Assembly: GCA_029449235.1 (NCBI GenBank)
Contig: JANATG010000002.1
Location: forward strand, 1,922,001-1,986,000
Direction: 5' to 3'
DNA from: Linnemannia schmuckeri
Lineage: Eukaryota; Mortierellomycota; Mortierellomycetes; Mortierellales; Mortierellaceae
Length of the DNA stretch: 64,000 nt
The notes below the pieces were generated by a model, which ran no database searches, had not been told where the DNA came from, and saw only the letters and a program-made list of their open reading frames with translations. Position numbers and translations under genes: made by a program. Every line of letters starts with the position of its first letter. Within the stretch, counting starts at the first letter, position 1. This document shows, in pieces, positions 45,231-56,683 of the stretch.

Positions 45231-46251
45231 GGAGCAAGAGAGAGAAGGTCGATGGGCGTTTAAAATGGAAGAGAAGAGAAGGGCGACTCCTTTTGTCTCT
45301 CAGAAGCTACTTACACATCCGACGCGAGCTTTTCCTTTTTTGATATTAATAAAACGAGAATAAACACAGAGCATTGAAAACACGCATTAGTCAATAGGTG
45401 ACACAGGAAGCTTGTGTGATTAAGCTACTCACAACGTTTGAAAACTTATTTTGGACAGGCATTTGAGAGCAATTAGGGGCAGAGACTGACTGTGCAGCGA
45501 CTAACGGTACCACAAGTTCTGGATGGAATTTCAAAGCAGACCTCGACGCGAAACTAGATATTTTATTTCGTATACAAAAGGAGTAAGTACGCTAGGCCGC
45601 GACAAGCATGAATATGGAAACAAAGGAGAAAGGTACTTTTAGTTTGAAGATCATGTCGAGGCGATGGAAAACAAGAAGAGAGAAAAAACATGAACAGTCT
45701 AGGAGACGGCATGTCCTGATCAGCCCTAGAAAATCCTATTGATGATCTCCATATGTTTTTGTGGAGGGGTGGAGGGTGAATAACAACTAGGTCTAGATGC
45801 TCTTATCACATCATACCTCAGCTCTTTTTAGTCGACCTTCACTCCCCTCTAACCCTTCCCCTTCAATTACCCTCGAGGCATTTTCGTTTTTTTCTACCTT
45901 CCTTTTTCACTCTCCCCTTGTATCTAGCCTCCTTCTCCCTCTTTTCTTTTTATTCACTTCTTTATTCATTTCCCTTGAATTTTGGAAGTGAGAGCTGTAA
46001 ATCACTAAGTGGAAAAGGGATGCCATGGTAGGGCAACAGTCTAAAAGAAAAATTGCTGATCATTCTTTCTTGCAAAGGAGGTTGACAATGGACTTTATAA
46101 TCAAAAGAGACGCCACCGTGGTCATTTTTATCGTTTCTTTTTAATTTTCTCTTCACCTCATAAAGCACCTTCTCTGCTCCTCAAATCGTCCACATAAACC
46201 TCTTCTCTTCACATAACCAAACCGTTCACCTCTCCCGTCATCCATTTCACA
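45231..46251. other. Intergenic spacer in the Kazal cluster
   Basis: No gene is supported. It matches the previous spacer in several blocks, including a stretch of GAGAGCTGTAAATCACTAAG type that corresponds to 44600-44625. Confidence 0.5.
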
Positions 46252-46676
46252 ATGGTGTACTTGATGACCTCTTGCCTTATTGGTCGTCATCCTCTCCGTC
46301 CAAGTCCAAGTCCAGGCCAGTCCCGTCTCTATCCCTGCTGATATCCAAGAACTCCGTGTTGTGAAGGACATTGATGCTCTCTTCGAGCGCACCAAGGACG
46401 CTACAGCCAAGTTCTAGGCCGCGCGAGCTCCTGAGGCTGAGAGCGCCATCACTACTATCACTGAAAGGCAGGAGTCAGGAGTCGCAACCATCAGAGCCCC
46501 TTTATAAGGCATGCGGTGAGATATACCCCAGTATTACACAAAATATTAGTACCAAAGGCAGCGAAGATTCGTATAGGCTCTTTGTAGGCCAGTACTATTG
46601 TGACCTATGGAGCTGTCAGAACCCAAATGACATTTACATACTTGTGAAGGAGCTGAGATACTTTATAGATGAGTAA
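46252..46676 (+). pseudogene. Decayed Kazal-type inhibitor gene (third single-domain copy)
   Basis: The start region and signal peptide resemble the two upstream genes (ILSVQVQVQASP), but a frameshift lies between the ATG and the signal peptide core. An in-frame TAG follows AKF near 46418, and a TAA follows RAPL near 46505. The Kazal part (46505-46676, ACGEIYPSITQ...YYCDLWSCQNPNDIY) keeps only part of the cysteines. In particular the Cys3 position after IYPS and the final GEC are lost. It is a relic of the same family. Confidence 0.8.
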
Positions 46677-48653
46677 ACGAATGATTTTTTTTTTTGCAGC
46701 AGTAGCAACAACCAGGAGGAGAAATAGAGTAGGAAGAAGGGGGAGAGAAGGAAGGGAGGACTGAGGAGTGGATGAGGGCCGGGGAAGGAGAGAAAAATGC
46801 GATGTCGCACCTCAAGCGCATGCCAACAATGAAGTTGGAAATAGTATTGGGCCGACATACGATCGAACAAATCACACAACCACCCACAGCAGTTATTATC
46901 ATAGTTAATGAAAGCGCACGATCTGAGAATAAAAAAAAAAGAGAAAGTAAAAATAATGTATATTCCTTACACTCATGGACCATAGTTCACGATGCCTTTT
47001 GGTCTAAGCCATTATGCCGCATTGGCACTTAACACCACCGGATATAGAACATTGTTTCTTCCCCATTATTATAACATCAGGGTACACGTTGGGGATACGT
47101 GGTCTGGTACATGCCTCACCATAGAAGCAGACCGAAAGTGAGGCATTTCTTACTTTCTGCGATCAAAGTTCCCAGACATGTAGAGTCGGGTTCCTTTCTA
47201 CGCTTGAGAAAAAGAGAGACAAAGACCATGGCGGGTCGACCACTTCTCCGCAAAAACCGCACTCACTCTGCATTTTGTTTCTCTCCCTCGGGAGTATTAG
47301 CGAAACCCCGATCCTATATTCCCGCTTATGCCCGTTGGAAGGGAGCATGCCAGCTTGTGTCTTCTCTCTCTGTCTGTAATGTCTGTTGGATGGACAAGAA
47401 AGATATATTTCCTCCAATGCCCAGTAGTACAGCATGTACCGGCACACGTATTTTTGAAGTGTACACGTCCAGAGGTACATTTTCTTTCCTTCTTTTCATG
47501 CCTTCTATTTTTTTTTTCTTTTCCCTTCAGTGTACATTTTTTTCCCACCATGCCATTCCAGTCTGTCTTTCAATTGGTCCTCCGTTTGACGCTCACTTTT
47601 TTTTTTTGTTTTTTCTATTTTCTTCTGTCGTTTTCTGTTTTGGTTGTCGGTTTGCCCAAGTTGGCCCATGCACCACATACAAACAAACAAACAAATAAAA
47701 GACGTTCTCAAGAAAAAACTCAGATCGAAATAACCAAAGAGGCCAATTGGCAAGTTACTCTCTTGTCTGTGTTTTGGTTATAATATGCTTTTTTCATGTC
47801 TTTCTGAAAAGGTAAAAATGGACAAACTCCGATTTGTTTTTTTGCCTGGTCCATTGTAATGTTGTTGGAAGGAGTTTGTTTGTGTGGGTTTGGACCGGTA
47901 GGAAAGTGACTAAACCAATAATAATTGCCTAATCCTCATTTTTCACATCCCCCTCCTTCTTGCCTTTCTTTCTTTTCTGCTTACCTGTTTGTTTGCCCTA
48001 AAGAGGAAGCTACAACAAAAAAAAAAAAACTCACAACGCGTGTTACCATATTAAATTATCTTGGTTCTCTTTAATTTTTTTTTCTTCCATGGAAGTCTCC
48101 ATTGTCGGAGTCGGTGAAAGAAAAAGGAGAGCGGCATGAAAATTGGGCAAAAGGGGAACAGAGCGGCCGGTCAATGCGATGCATAAGACACAGAGGGAAT
48201 GAGAAGAGGAATGCTTTGATGATGATGGGAAAGAAAAGGAAAAGGTACATGTACTTATTATGCCTAGAACATTGGTCTGCCGGATTACGATCTTGAGAAA
48301 TGAAGAAAAAAGTCGTTGGAAAGGCAATAATGAACGCACAAACTGCATGCACGCGTTGTCCTCGTACCTTTTCGCTCGTATTTTTCTCTCTTTTGCGAAG
48401 GAAAAAAATAGAACATTTTTTTTAGTCCGTAATGCATGGGTGCCAGGCAAAGTACTCTGGTCAACATTGCGTCAAGGAGAATACTGAGGAAGTAAACAAT
48501 TACAAAAACAAGGCCATAAAACGAGTATAAATACCATGGCCACCTCCTACATTTTTTGCTCCTCATCCCACATCCACTTCGCCAAAGCTACAAAGCAAAT
48601 TTCCCAACAACACAATCCAACCTAATCCCACTCCGTCGCAAAAGAAAATCAAA
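46677..48653. other. Spacer between single-domain and multi-domain Kazal genes
   Basis: About 2 kb with no domain-bearing ORF. A 199-codon ORF at 47099-47698 lacks signal or domain and ends in Phe-rich low complexity. TATAAATA at 48526-48533 lies 128 bp before the next ATG. Confidence 0.5.
48526..48533 (+). promoter_or_regulatory. TATA box of five-domain Kazal gene
   Basis: GAGTATAAATACC lies 128 bp before the ATG at 48654 and is followed by a C/A-rich leader. Confidence 0.65.
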
Positions 48654-49580
48654 ATGCAATTCTCCACCATCATCTCCTTGACTGTTGTCGCCTCGATGAC
48701 CATCCTCTCCGCTATGGCTGCCCCCGCCGCTCCTGTCTGCAACAAGGCCTGCGCCAAGATCTACAAGCCCGTTTGCGCCAAGCTCCTCTCCGGTGAGAAC
48801 AAGACCTTCCCCAACGTCTGCGAGATGAACGTCTTCAACTGTGAGAACCCCGCCAACAAGCCTGCCCTCGTTGCCGAGACCGCCTGCGAGGATATCGCTC
48901 CCAAATGCAACAAGGTTTGCAACAAAATGTATGCGCCCGTTTGCGCCAAGCTCCTGTCGGGCGAGGCCAAGACTTTCGGTAACAAGTGCACCCTGGAGGT
49001 CTACAACTGCGAGAACCCCACCGCCAAGGCCGAGTCTGTTGTCAACGGTGAGTGCCCCACCACCCCTGCCCCAGTCTGCAACAAGGCCTGCCCCTACATC
49101 TATAAGCCCGTCTGCGCCAAGCTTCAGTCCGGCGAGTCCAAGACCTTTGGTAATTCTTGCGAGATGAGCGTCTTCAACTGCGAGAACCCCACTTCCCTTG
49201 CCACCCTTGTTGCCGAGTCCGCCTGTGAGGATGTCAAGCCCGCCCCCGTTTGCGACAAGGCCTGCACCCGCGAATACAAACCTGTCTGCGCCAAGCTCCA
49301 GTCCGGCGAGTCCAAGACCTTTGCCAACGCCTGCACCTTGAAGGTCTTCAACTGCGAGAATCCCACTGCTTTGGCGGAAGTAGTTTCCAACGGCGAGTGC
49401 CCCACTACTCCTGCCCCCGTCTGCAAGAAGGCCTGCAACAAGGTATATGCCCCCGTCTGTGCCAAGCTCCAGTCTGGCGAGAACAAGACTTTCGGTAACA
49501 AGTGCACCCTGGAGGTTTTCAACTGCGAGAACCCCACCGCCTTGGCCACCGTTGTTTCCGAGACCGCCTGCAAGAACTAA
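48654..49580 (+). CDS. Secreted five-domain Kazal-type protease inhibitor (308 aa)
   Basis: Single exon. The signal peptide MQFSTIISLTVVASMTILSAMA is followed directly by five tandem Kazal-like domains: Cys29-78, 85-134, 142-191, 200-249 and 257-306. Each has six cysteines spaced 3-7-14-6-14 and the core KTF(G/P/A)N.C. Linkers are short (EDIAPK, PTTPAPV). Predicted P1 residues are Lys35, Lys91, Tyr148, Arg206 and Lys263, so four domains look trypsin-directed and one chymotrypsin- or subtilisin-directed. Codon use is strongly C-biased at third positions (GCC, AAG, TGC), suggesting high expression. Domains 2, 4 and 5 are the most alike, which fits internal duplication. AATAAA near 49756. Confidence 0.92.
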   Translation: MQFSTIISLTVVASMTILSAMAAPAAPVCNKACAKIYKPVCAKLLSGENKTFPNVCEMNVFNCENPANKPALVAETACEDIAPKCNKVCNKMYAPVCAKLLSGEAKTFGNKCTLEVYNCENPTAKAESVVNGECPTTPAPVCNKACPYIYKPVCAKLQSGESKTFGNSCEMSVFNCENPTSLATLVAESACEDVKPAPVCDKACTREYKPVCAKLQSGESKTFANACTLKVFNCENPTALAEVVSNGECPTTPAPVCKKACNKVYAPVCAKLQSGENKTFGNKCTLEVFNCENPTALATVVSETACKN

Positions 49581-51707
49581 ATGGATGAGAAACGTCCTCC
49601 CTTTCTTGTTTGATGTATTCCAACATCACTCTACCACTCATTCTTCATTCTTCAACCACGCACACCCCTGCATTCGCATAGGCATTAAGATAGACACTCA
49701 ATCACTCATAAGCATCATTTTTTTTTTAGAATAACCAAAATCATTCCATGACACAATAAAAAGCGACGAATCACCGCATTAAATATTCTCATGCCTCTCT
49801 TTTTCCGCTCTGCAAGTATTGTCTCCTGACACTCTTTAATCTTAGATTTCATTCAAAGTCAAGTTAGGTTGAAAAAATTTACTAAAAACCATGGTAAAGT
49901 AAGTTTGATGATGTTGATTGACGCCATAAATCGCGAGACGGACCTTATCACAGTCAAGGTTTGATCAGAAACAAAAATATTTGCGCCGCTGAAACATGTC
50001 TCAAAAAGGGCTTCTTCAATAGCTCGGGGCTGCTTGCTTCATAGCTGATAGTCAAACTCAGACTGAAGACCATTCGTATTCACAGTTGATCAAAGATCTC
50101 TTCACTATAGGTTCAGGGAACTCTATGTTACCTCCATCACGCAAATATAGGCAGGCTTAGGTGGTGTCTCCTTCCTTTCTGCTCTCTCTCTCTCCCTCTT
50201 CCCCATTCGATTCTTGTCTGTATTAGACCTTAGTTATTTTGGTTCGTCAGAATGGAGTAGGAAGAATGTATTCAAACCTAGATCCCATAACTGAAGGATG
50301 GAAACACGGCCCGAAGGAAGACTTAATACACAAGTTAATTGGGAATAACAGGTATAGCGGGATAGATATACAGCCACAACCACAAAAAAAGATAAAAGTA
50401 GAAACAGAAACACAGAAAAATATTGTACAACCGATTCGGCTCTCAAACAGACAAATAATCAAAACAAAAGAACAATGGGATTATGGCCGGGACAAGAACA
50501 TTCCTAAGAAGTCATAATAACAAACAAAAGAGCACAGACAGGTAAACAAACATACAGGTAGTAAACGACAACATAACAATACACCGCTGTTTTTTTGATC
50601 GCCGTGGAAAAAAAAGAATGAATTTGGGCGGTGTTGTAAAAAACGAAAACGGGAATGTGTGGGTTGATGTCGTTTTTTTTCTCTTCCTTTTTCTTCTGAG
50701 TTGGCCTCTGAACTTTAAGTGCTCACACATATCCAGCCCTGGTCCCGACTCTTTTCTTGTTTTGTTTCGACCAGCAAAAATAATTGCTAATGGACATGGA
50801 GCTGGGCTGAAGGGGGTTTTTTTCTTGCGATTAATTCATTCGACGACCTTCATGCTGGATAGTAGATACAATAAGAATGCAATATCCTTTATATCATTCT
50901 TTGGTTCTTAGCTCAAAGATACTCTTTCATGAGGCCTGTTGCCTTCATCTTCCATTTCCCAGGTCGTTCTTTGTACAATTGGTGGAGCCCCTCCACGCTT
51001 CCAATTCAGATTAATCCATTCCCTCCCATAATGTCCTGCCCTCAATGTTCGAATTTTTTTTGGATATGACCAGCGTTAGTGAAATAACGGGAGGGTGGAT
51101 AAAATTCTGGGTCTCAGTTCACATGCATGAGAAAAGAAAACGTGGGAACAGAAAGATCAGAAAAGAAAATTAGCCAAGGAAAGAGGGAACATCTCGTCCT
51201 GTCCAAAGATGCATCCCTAGTCAACGATATGCCAAGACACGTCGGATTCTTTTTTCTCGCAAAGGAGAACGACGAGTAGTGCCAATCATTGCAGGAAAAT
51301 ATATGAAGAAGAGGCACTGCCCTAATGATTTAATTCCCTCCTCATCATTTTTTCTTCCTCTGGTCAGGACCCAGACTAGAAACCCCAAAGAAAATCCGAA
51401 GGAACTGACGGCATCAACCCCAGGAGTTAGAAGAGCGGAGGGGGTTGAAATAAAGGACATCATATCTAGATGATATACAAGCAGATCAAACACACTTCTC
51501 CGAACCATGTCAACTCATGCACATCCAATGTCGCTGATATTTACAAGTCACCGAATGTTTCTCAAGGTATGTCAGAAATTCTCCGTATGCATATTTCCAC
51601 AGAACACTCCATCAGGTTGGAATTCACTGATATATCCAAAAGCGTCTTTTCAAGCAAATGGATAAAAAGCTTGTAGTATTGATGAATGAACGAGGGAAAG
51701 AACGAAA
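49581..51707. other. Intergenic spacer in the Kazal cluster
   Basis: No gene is supported. Near 49960-50010 the text GTTTGATCA...TTGCGCCGCTGAAA(C/T)ATG also occurs after the next Kazal gene (54570-54603), evidence that flanking DNA was copied along with the gene. A CT repeat lies near 50181-50200. Confidence 0.5.
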
Positions 51708-51880
51708 TGAGACACTTTATGTCAGTCCTAAGATTAAGCGCCTACTTTCCCACCACGAAAGAGTTCCGCCAGTTGGACAATGCCTGCAACTTCAATGTCT
51801 AGATACTCGACCGCCCTAATGAGACGATCGAAAAGACCATGATGGAAGAGTGCCCAACTCTATCCAGTCCTCAAGAATCC
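51708..51880 (+). pseudogene. Fragment of a Kazal-type gene
   Basis: One frame reads TTKEFRQLDNACNFNV, stop, ILDRPNETIEKTMMEECP. This aligns with the second half of a family domain (KTFGNACxLxVxNCxNPNE...EC). The fifth cysteine region is replaced by an in-frame TAG, and no first half or signal peptide is left. Confidence 0.55.
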
Positions 51881-53645
51881 GCCAGTCCTTGAATGGTCGA
51901 AGTCATAAGCTGCTTACTGTATAGACAAGTTACGTTTCTTCCTCAAGTTGTCATATGGTGTGCCATTTTTTGTCCCTTTTCCACTTGACCTGATTTTGGC
52001 ATGTATCTCTGCCTTGTGTCTTGCTAAAGAGTAAAAAACATACCTGCGCCATTTTCCTTTTCTCTGAAAGCCTATCTCCTTGCGTGCGTGTTCACAATCT
52101 ACGCTGACCTTCAGACGTACAGAAGTGGTATTTTGCACTCTTCATTAGATGGGGAAGGCGAAATAAAAGTAAAAATGTAAATACAGGGACAGACATGTAA
52201 TTCAGGCTGTTGACAGAAGATGCCACTAGCAATGGTGTTGCTGTAGTGTAGGTTAGAGCGCATTCTAGTGAAAATGTGCACACCCCAGCCCTAAAATCCA
52301 CCTATTCTCATGCTTTCGTCTCTGGTCGCGTATCAGACATGATCACCAATTACTTCCATCATCGAACACGTTTTCTCTCTTTTCTTCCTCATCTCTCTCC
52401 GTGCTTTTTTCTTTGATTAATTTTCACCACCTGTGGCCACGAACCAGCGAGGTACATGATTGCGAGTACAAAGGAAAGAATATGAACCATTCCCCAACCG
52501 TCTCCATTTCCCATGCATCATATTTTTCTCTTTCTTCTTTATTGGACGAGAGCCTGCTTGTCAACTAGAGCGTGGAAAAAAAAGAGGGGGTTACATTCAA
52601 TCTTCCTCATTCCCCAGTTCCTAATTGTCTTCTCCACATACTACGTCTATGTACAAACAAACAGAAACACAAGGAACGAATTTTGATCAACACAAACAAA
52701 CAAACAGAAAAAAAAAATCAAGCAAACAGAACAAAGAGAACAAAGAGCGATTCGACAAACAAACAGAAAAAAAAGGACAAAGCGAACAAACAGACGGACC
52801 CGACTCTAGGCCAGTAAAGGCTGGAGGAATGTTATTTGCGGACCATGCACCAAAGCCGTTAGAATCCATTGGGTCGTCAACACTGCCCAAACAAACAAAC
52901 AAACAAAACAAAATAGCAGATACTTCCTTTTTCTACCATGTCGGGTTGTCATTGCTGGTCCATGCATTTTCGCTCAATATTATTTCCAAACCCGGATCGG
53001 ACGTTCTACGGATGATATTTCCTTGTACAGTCAAGAGGCTCGGAGGTGGTTCCGATGAGGAGAGGATTATGCGCGACAAGACAAACAAGAACCTGTAACT
53101 AAAGTCCGCCCTTCTTTCCATCCGTTTTCCTCGTCCATTCATTTCTCTTCGTGTACACTGTGGTCCATATACGCACCTCGACATTATTCCCACTGTATCT
53201 TGCCGGTGTACGTGTTGCACCACCTAATACATAGTTCATTCAAACATTCAACTGTGTGAGCGGTTAAGAAGCAATGGCCCGAAATGGACAGCGAGAAAAA
53301 GTGCTTTGTTCTCTTTTTTCTTTCCTAGACTCCGCTTGCAAACGGCATTGTTATTATTTTTATGAGAATTCCAACGAGAGAAAGCCAAGAGCACAAGCCT
53401 CGCCTACTCCATTTACCTATGGCCATTCCTTCACCATTTTGAGTACTTCGCGAGAGGTATTATTCACTGCAAGTGAAAGAGAGGTTATGTGGAGCGATGA
53501 TCATCATTACCAGGGAACTGAACAGGTATAAAAGCAATGACAATCGCCACTCTTTTCGCTCATCATCCAGCAACAGCTACAACATCCTCACCTCTCAATT
53601 ACAACAACAACAACAACAACAACAAAGCTACCCACATCTCCAGCA
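51881..53645. other. Spacer upstream of the first three-domain gene; left arm of a 4.9-kb duplication
   Basis: From about 52200 the sequence is similar but not identical to 57090 onward (GTTGACAGAAGATGCCACTAGCAATGG against GTCGACAGAGGATGCCACTAACGATGG). Both contain A/C-rich (AAACAAACAGAAA)n stretches and the shared block GACGTTCTACGGATGATATTTCC. At 53443 the two become identical. No gene is evident. Confidence 0.6.
53527..53534 (+). promoter_or_regulatory. TATA box of three-domain Kazal gene, copy 1
   Basis: TATAAAAG lies 119 bp before the ATG at 53646, inside the identical block. A (CAA)7-like leader repeat is at 53600-53622. Confidence 0.65.
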
Positions 53646-54257
53646 ATGCAATTCTCCACCCTGATCACTCTCACTGTCGCCACTTCGATGGCTGTCCTGT
53701 CTGCCATGGCCGCTCCTGCCGTCCCCAAGTGCGGCACTATCTGTCCCGCCGTCTACCAGCCTGTCTGCGCCAAGGCCATCGATGGTTTGAACAAGGTCTT
53801 TGGCAATGCCTGCGAGCTCAAGAACTACAACTGCAAGCACCCCAACGCCAACTTTGTTGCTGTTGCCGACTCTGAGTGCAAGGACTTTGTTGCTGTTGAC
53901 AAGCGCGCCGCCGCCGCCGCCCCCAAGTGTGACACTGTCTGTCCCACCATCTACCAGCCCGTCTGCGCCAAGATCCAGTCTGGCAAGTCCCAGACTTTCG
54001 GCAACACCTGCGAGTTGGACGTCTACAAGTGCGAACACCCCACCGAGAAGGTCGAGTTGCTTGCCAGTGCTGACTGTGCTGCTGCAGCCCCTGCCTGTGC
54101 CATTGCCTGTCCCGCTGTTTACAAGCCTGTCTGCGCCAAGTACCCCAACGGCGACCTCCAGACGTTTGGCAACAGATGTGAGATGGGCGTCTTTAACTGC
54201 AAGAACCCCGCCATTACCTTTTCCCTTGTTACCGAGGGCGACTGCGATGTCAACTAG
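53646..54257 (+). CDS. Secreted three-domain Kazal-type protease inhibitor, copy 1 (203 aa)
   Basis: Single exon. The signal peptide MQFSTLITLTVATSMAVLSAMA closely resembles that of the five-domain gene. Three Kazal-like domains occupy Cys29-78, Cys95-144 and Cys151-200, spaced 3-7-14-6-14. Predicted P1 residues are Ala35, Thr101 and Ala157, small residues that suit elastase- or subtilisin-like targets. A dibasic Lys86-Arg87 between domains 1 and 2 (VAVDKRAAAAAP) is a likely Kex2 site that could release a one-domain and a two-domain inhibitor. Third-position C bias is strong. The gene at 58580 is identical. Confidence 0.92.
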   Translation: MQFSTLITLTVATSMAVLSAMAAPAVPKCGTICPAVYQPVCAKAIDGLNKVFGNACELKNYNCKHPNANFVAVADSECKDFVAVDKRAAAAAPKCDTVCPTIYQPVCAKIQSGKSQTFGNTCELDVYKCEHPTEKVELLASADCAAAAPACAIACPAVYKPVCAKYPNGDLQTFGNRCEMGVFNCKNPAITFSLVTEGDCDVN

Positions 54258-55588
54258 AGGATTGCACTCTTCCCCTCGCCTTTCTTAATACCTATACGAA
54301 TATTCCTAAAACACACAGCTAGATCCTAGACTTGTGTAGACAGCACCTCTCACTTATTTCCTTACCCTTTTAGAAAAAAGCGAAACCTGTTGACCAGCGT
54401 GCACCGATAAAATAAAAGATCGATGTCTACATTGAAACACCTTTTATCAACTCTTAATGTACGATCGAACAAAGTAAACCTTTTAATTAGGAACACAAAG
54501 GGTAATGCGCGCGAGGTGAAACTGAGTGACGACATTTGATCAAAAGGGGCAAGCTTAACGCGGTCTAGGTTTGATCAAAAAAGTTGCGCCGCTGAAATAT
54601 GATAAAATAAAAATGAACATTGTTGGCGCTCATTCGATTGGGATGGCGCTTTCTCGCTCATAGTCCTCATTATTGCACCACACTGCACTTACTCTGACTC
54701 TTAGTGTTGTAATGTTAGAGAACAATCAAGAAAGAAGTAAACACATCCAGAACGCGCTTGGAAAAAGGATGAGAGGAGTAGAGAACACGGGTTCTATCGC
54801 GAACGTTACAGAGGAAGTATGGCCCAGTAGGATAGAAAGAATGAAATCCAAGAGGAGCAAGGATAATGCACCAAAAAAGCCACGCGATAGAGACAAACAC
54901 AACTAATTTCGTCTTTTCCATCTTAGTTAATGATCGAGCCTCCACTAGTTCAGCCGTTTCGGTTCATCTCCTTTCCCATCCCATGCCACCTTTTTTTTTT
55001 TACAATTGTTGGGACACTTCACCATTATGCGTCCATGGTACGGTTACAACTCAGATCTAAGCCGTGTGGTCCCCCTAGTCGGTGTCTAAATTTATGCCTC
55101 CTCTCTTCTAGAGTTACCTTGGATTCTGCACCTTAAGTTTATTATGCACGAGAATAATAATAAAATTAAGAGTATTACAAGAGGAACAATGCCATTCAAT
55201 AATATCTCGCAAAGAGGGATAGGCGCCTCAGTCGAGTTTGTCGAGTAGAGAGAGACAATAAGTAGGACTGAAGAGAAACATCGCAGGACTTTATTCGTCC
55301 CCATCGTTTTCTTTCTTTCTTTTTTTTTTCTTCGCTGTTCATGGTCCAGATCTAGAACACTTCCAAAGAAGTGCTAAACCAGAGGGGTTGTAAGAATATG
55401 ACATGAGGTAGGGCAGCGAGGACTAAAGAAAAGACGCACATCATCCACGCATTATCTAGCCGCGCACTTTTACGCCATCATTTCCTTAATGATTGTCATC
55501 GATTCGTCAGCAGATTTATCCACTGTGACAGTTATACCTATTCGTTCTCCTTCGCCTCTAACCCCTCTTCTCGCTTTCAAAGTTCTCC
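54258..55588. other. Intergenic spacer in the Kazal cluster
   Basis: The 3' UTR of copy 1 ends near 54419 (AATAAAAGA). A GTTTGATCAAAAAAGTTGCGCCGCTG block resembles the one after the five-domain gene. I see no gene. Confidence 0.5.
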
Positions 55589-55774
55589 ATGTCGACCTGT
55601 TTTCAAATCCACCATCAGGATTGTACAAATCCTTTGAGGCAGTGCAATAACATTTGCGCTCAGCGCGAAAGAATAGGAATGATCTGTGATATGACGAAGT
55701 ACAACTGCAGGCACATATCCAACCCTTACACTCGACGACGGTCTCGGCCCTTCTCATTTTACAAGTGCCTTTAG
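55589..55774 (+). pseudogene. Kazal-type remnant with internal deletion
   Basis: The frame reads QCNNICAQRERIGMICDMTKYNCRHISNPY. The CNNIC start (Cys1-x3-Cys2) and the CDMTKYNCRH end (Cys4-x6-Cys5) are family-like, but the middle with Cys3 and the TFGN core is missing, and no signal peptide is joined. A deletion relic is the simplest reading. Confidence 0.6.
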
Positions 55775-56365
55775 ATGGTGAGATCAAGGTCCCTTTGTCC
55801 GCTGGCAGTCGCGAAAGTACAATTCATACTCGTATCTTGCTATAAACTTGATGCACAAATGTTCTCCATTGTTCGTTAGGAGACTATGATGTACTAAATT
55901 CTTTTTTCTTGTATTCCCCTTTTCACACCTCATTGTATTCTGCTCCCCAACTTTTCTACATGTCCGAGAATAAAGAAGGGGCTTGTGCTGTGGATTCAAC
56001 GAGACTGCCTTCCCTCACAAGTAGGCTGACCCGATTGCAGATAACATACCTTTTTGTTTCAAAGAACGACCCCTAGATTTTTTTTGACTCCACTATACTT
56101 GATTCAAGGAAAACAGGGCAACAAGAAGATACGAAGACATCATTGAGCTCTTGGAGATCATGCCAGTGAGTTTCTCCGAGATCAGAAAAGGGGATGGATT
56201 GAGCGGGGGCAACGTGGTTGCCCACGCAAAAAAGGGTCATGATTTCAAGGGTGTAAAAAAAATTCTTCACTTTTTTGCTCTCTATTTATTCATACCAATC
56301 CAGAACACACATTCCCACTCACCCTGAAGTTCATAGGCATTTTCTCTTAAGCTTCCGTATCCACC
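55775..56365. other. Short spacer between Kazal remnants
   Basis: AATAAAG near 55972 could have been a poly(A) signal. No coding sequence is recognised. Confidence 0.45.
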
Positions 56366-56683
56366 ATGGCTATCATCTTCTCCCCATCCCCAGTCACGGC
56401 CAAGGATCCCCAATGAGACCCTGTTTGCAATACTTGCTGTCCTTCGGAGATCAATTTAGCCTGTGGCTGATATTTAGACAGTAGCCTCGAAAACTACTCG
56501 AGCACATGCGTCCTAGGCCACGCAAGTTGCACCGACTCCAACACCAAGATCGCAAGGATTGTCCATGACCCATGCAATAGCTATTGCTGGTTGTCCCAAG
56601 GTACTAACGGCCAACTTATCTGCATCTTGCTTCCCGACCCCAAGGTACATTTTGATCGACCACGAGTGGTTTCTCAACAATAA
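56366..56683 (+). pseudogene. Kazal-type gene with classical spacing and two in-frame stops
   Basis: From the ATG at 56366 one frame of 105 codons runs to TAA at 56681-56683, broken by TGA after KDPQ and after LACG. The translation has the classical Kazal layout CCPSEINLACG...YSSTCVLGHASC...DPC: Cys2-x7-Cys3-Gly, Tyr-x3-Cys-x-Leu-x2-Ala-x-Cys. This is closer to textbook Kazal domains than the living paralogs are. The two stops make it a pseudogene unless spliced around, and no good donor/acceptor pair removes both. Confidence 0.7.

Larger units (their letters stand above)
53443..54419. repeat. 977-bp direct repeat, copy 1 (identical to 58377-59353)
   Basis: Promoter, 5' leader with (CAA)n, the whole three-domain gene and its 3' UTR are identical by eye to the copy 4,934 bp downstream. 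The sequences diverge at once on both sides. Confidence 0.85.

Noticed and set aside
47099..47698. 199-codon ORF between Kazal genes
   Set aside because: No signal peptide, no domain, no cysteine pattern, and a Phe/Ser-rich low-complexity end; likely chance.
56366..56683. TGA as a recoded codon (e.g. selenocysteine) in the Kazal relic
   Set aside because: Neighbouring intact genes use TGA and TAG as stops, no recoding element is visible, and other relics show ordinary decay.
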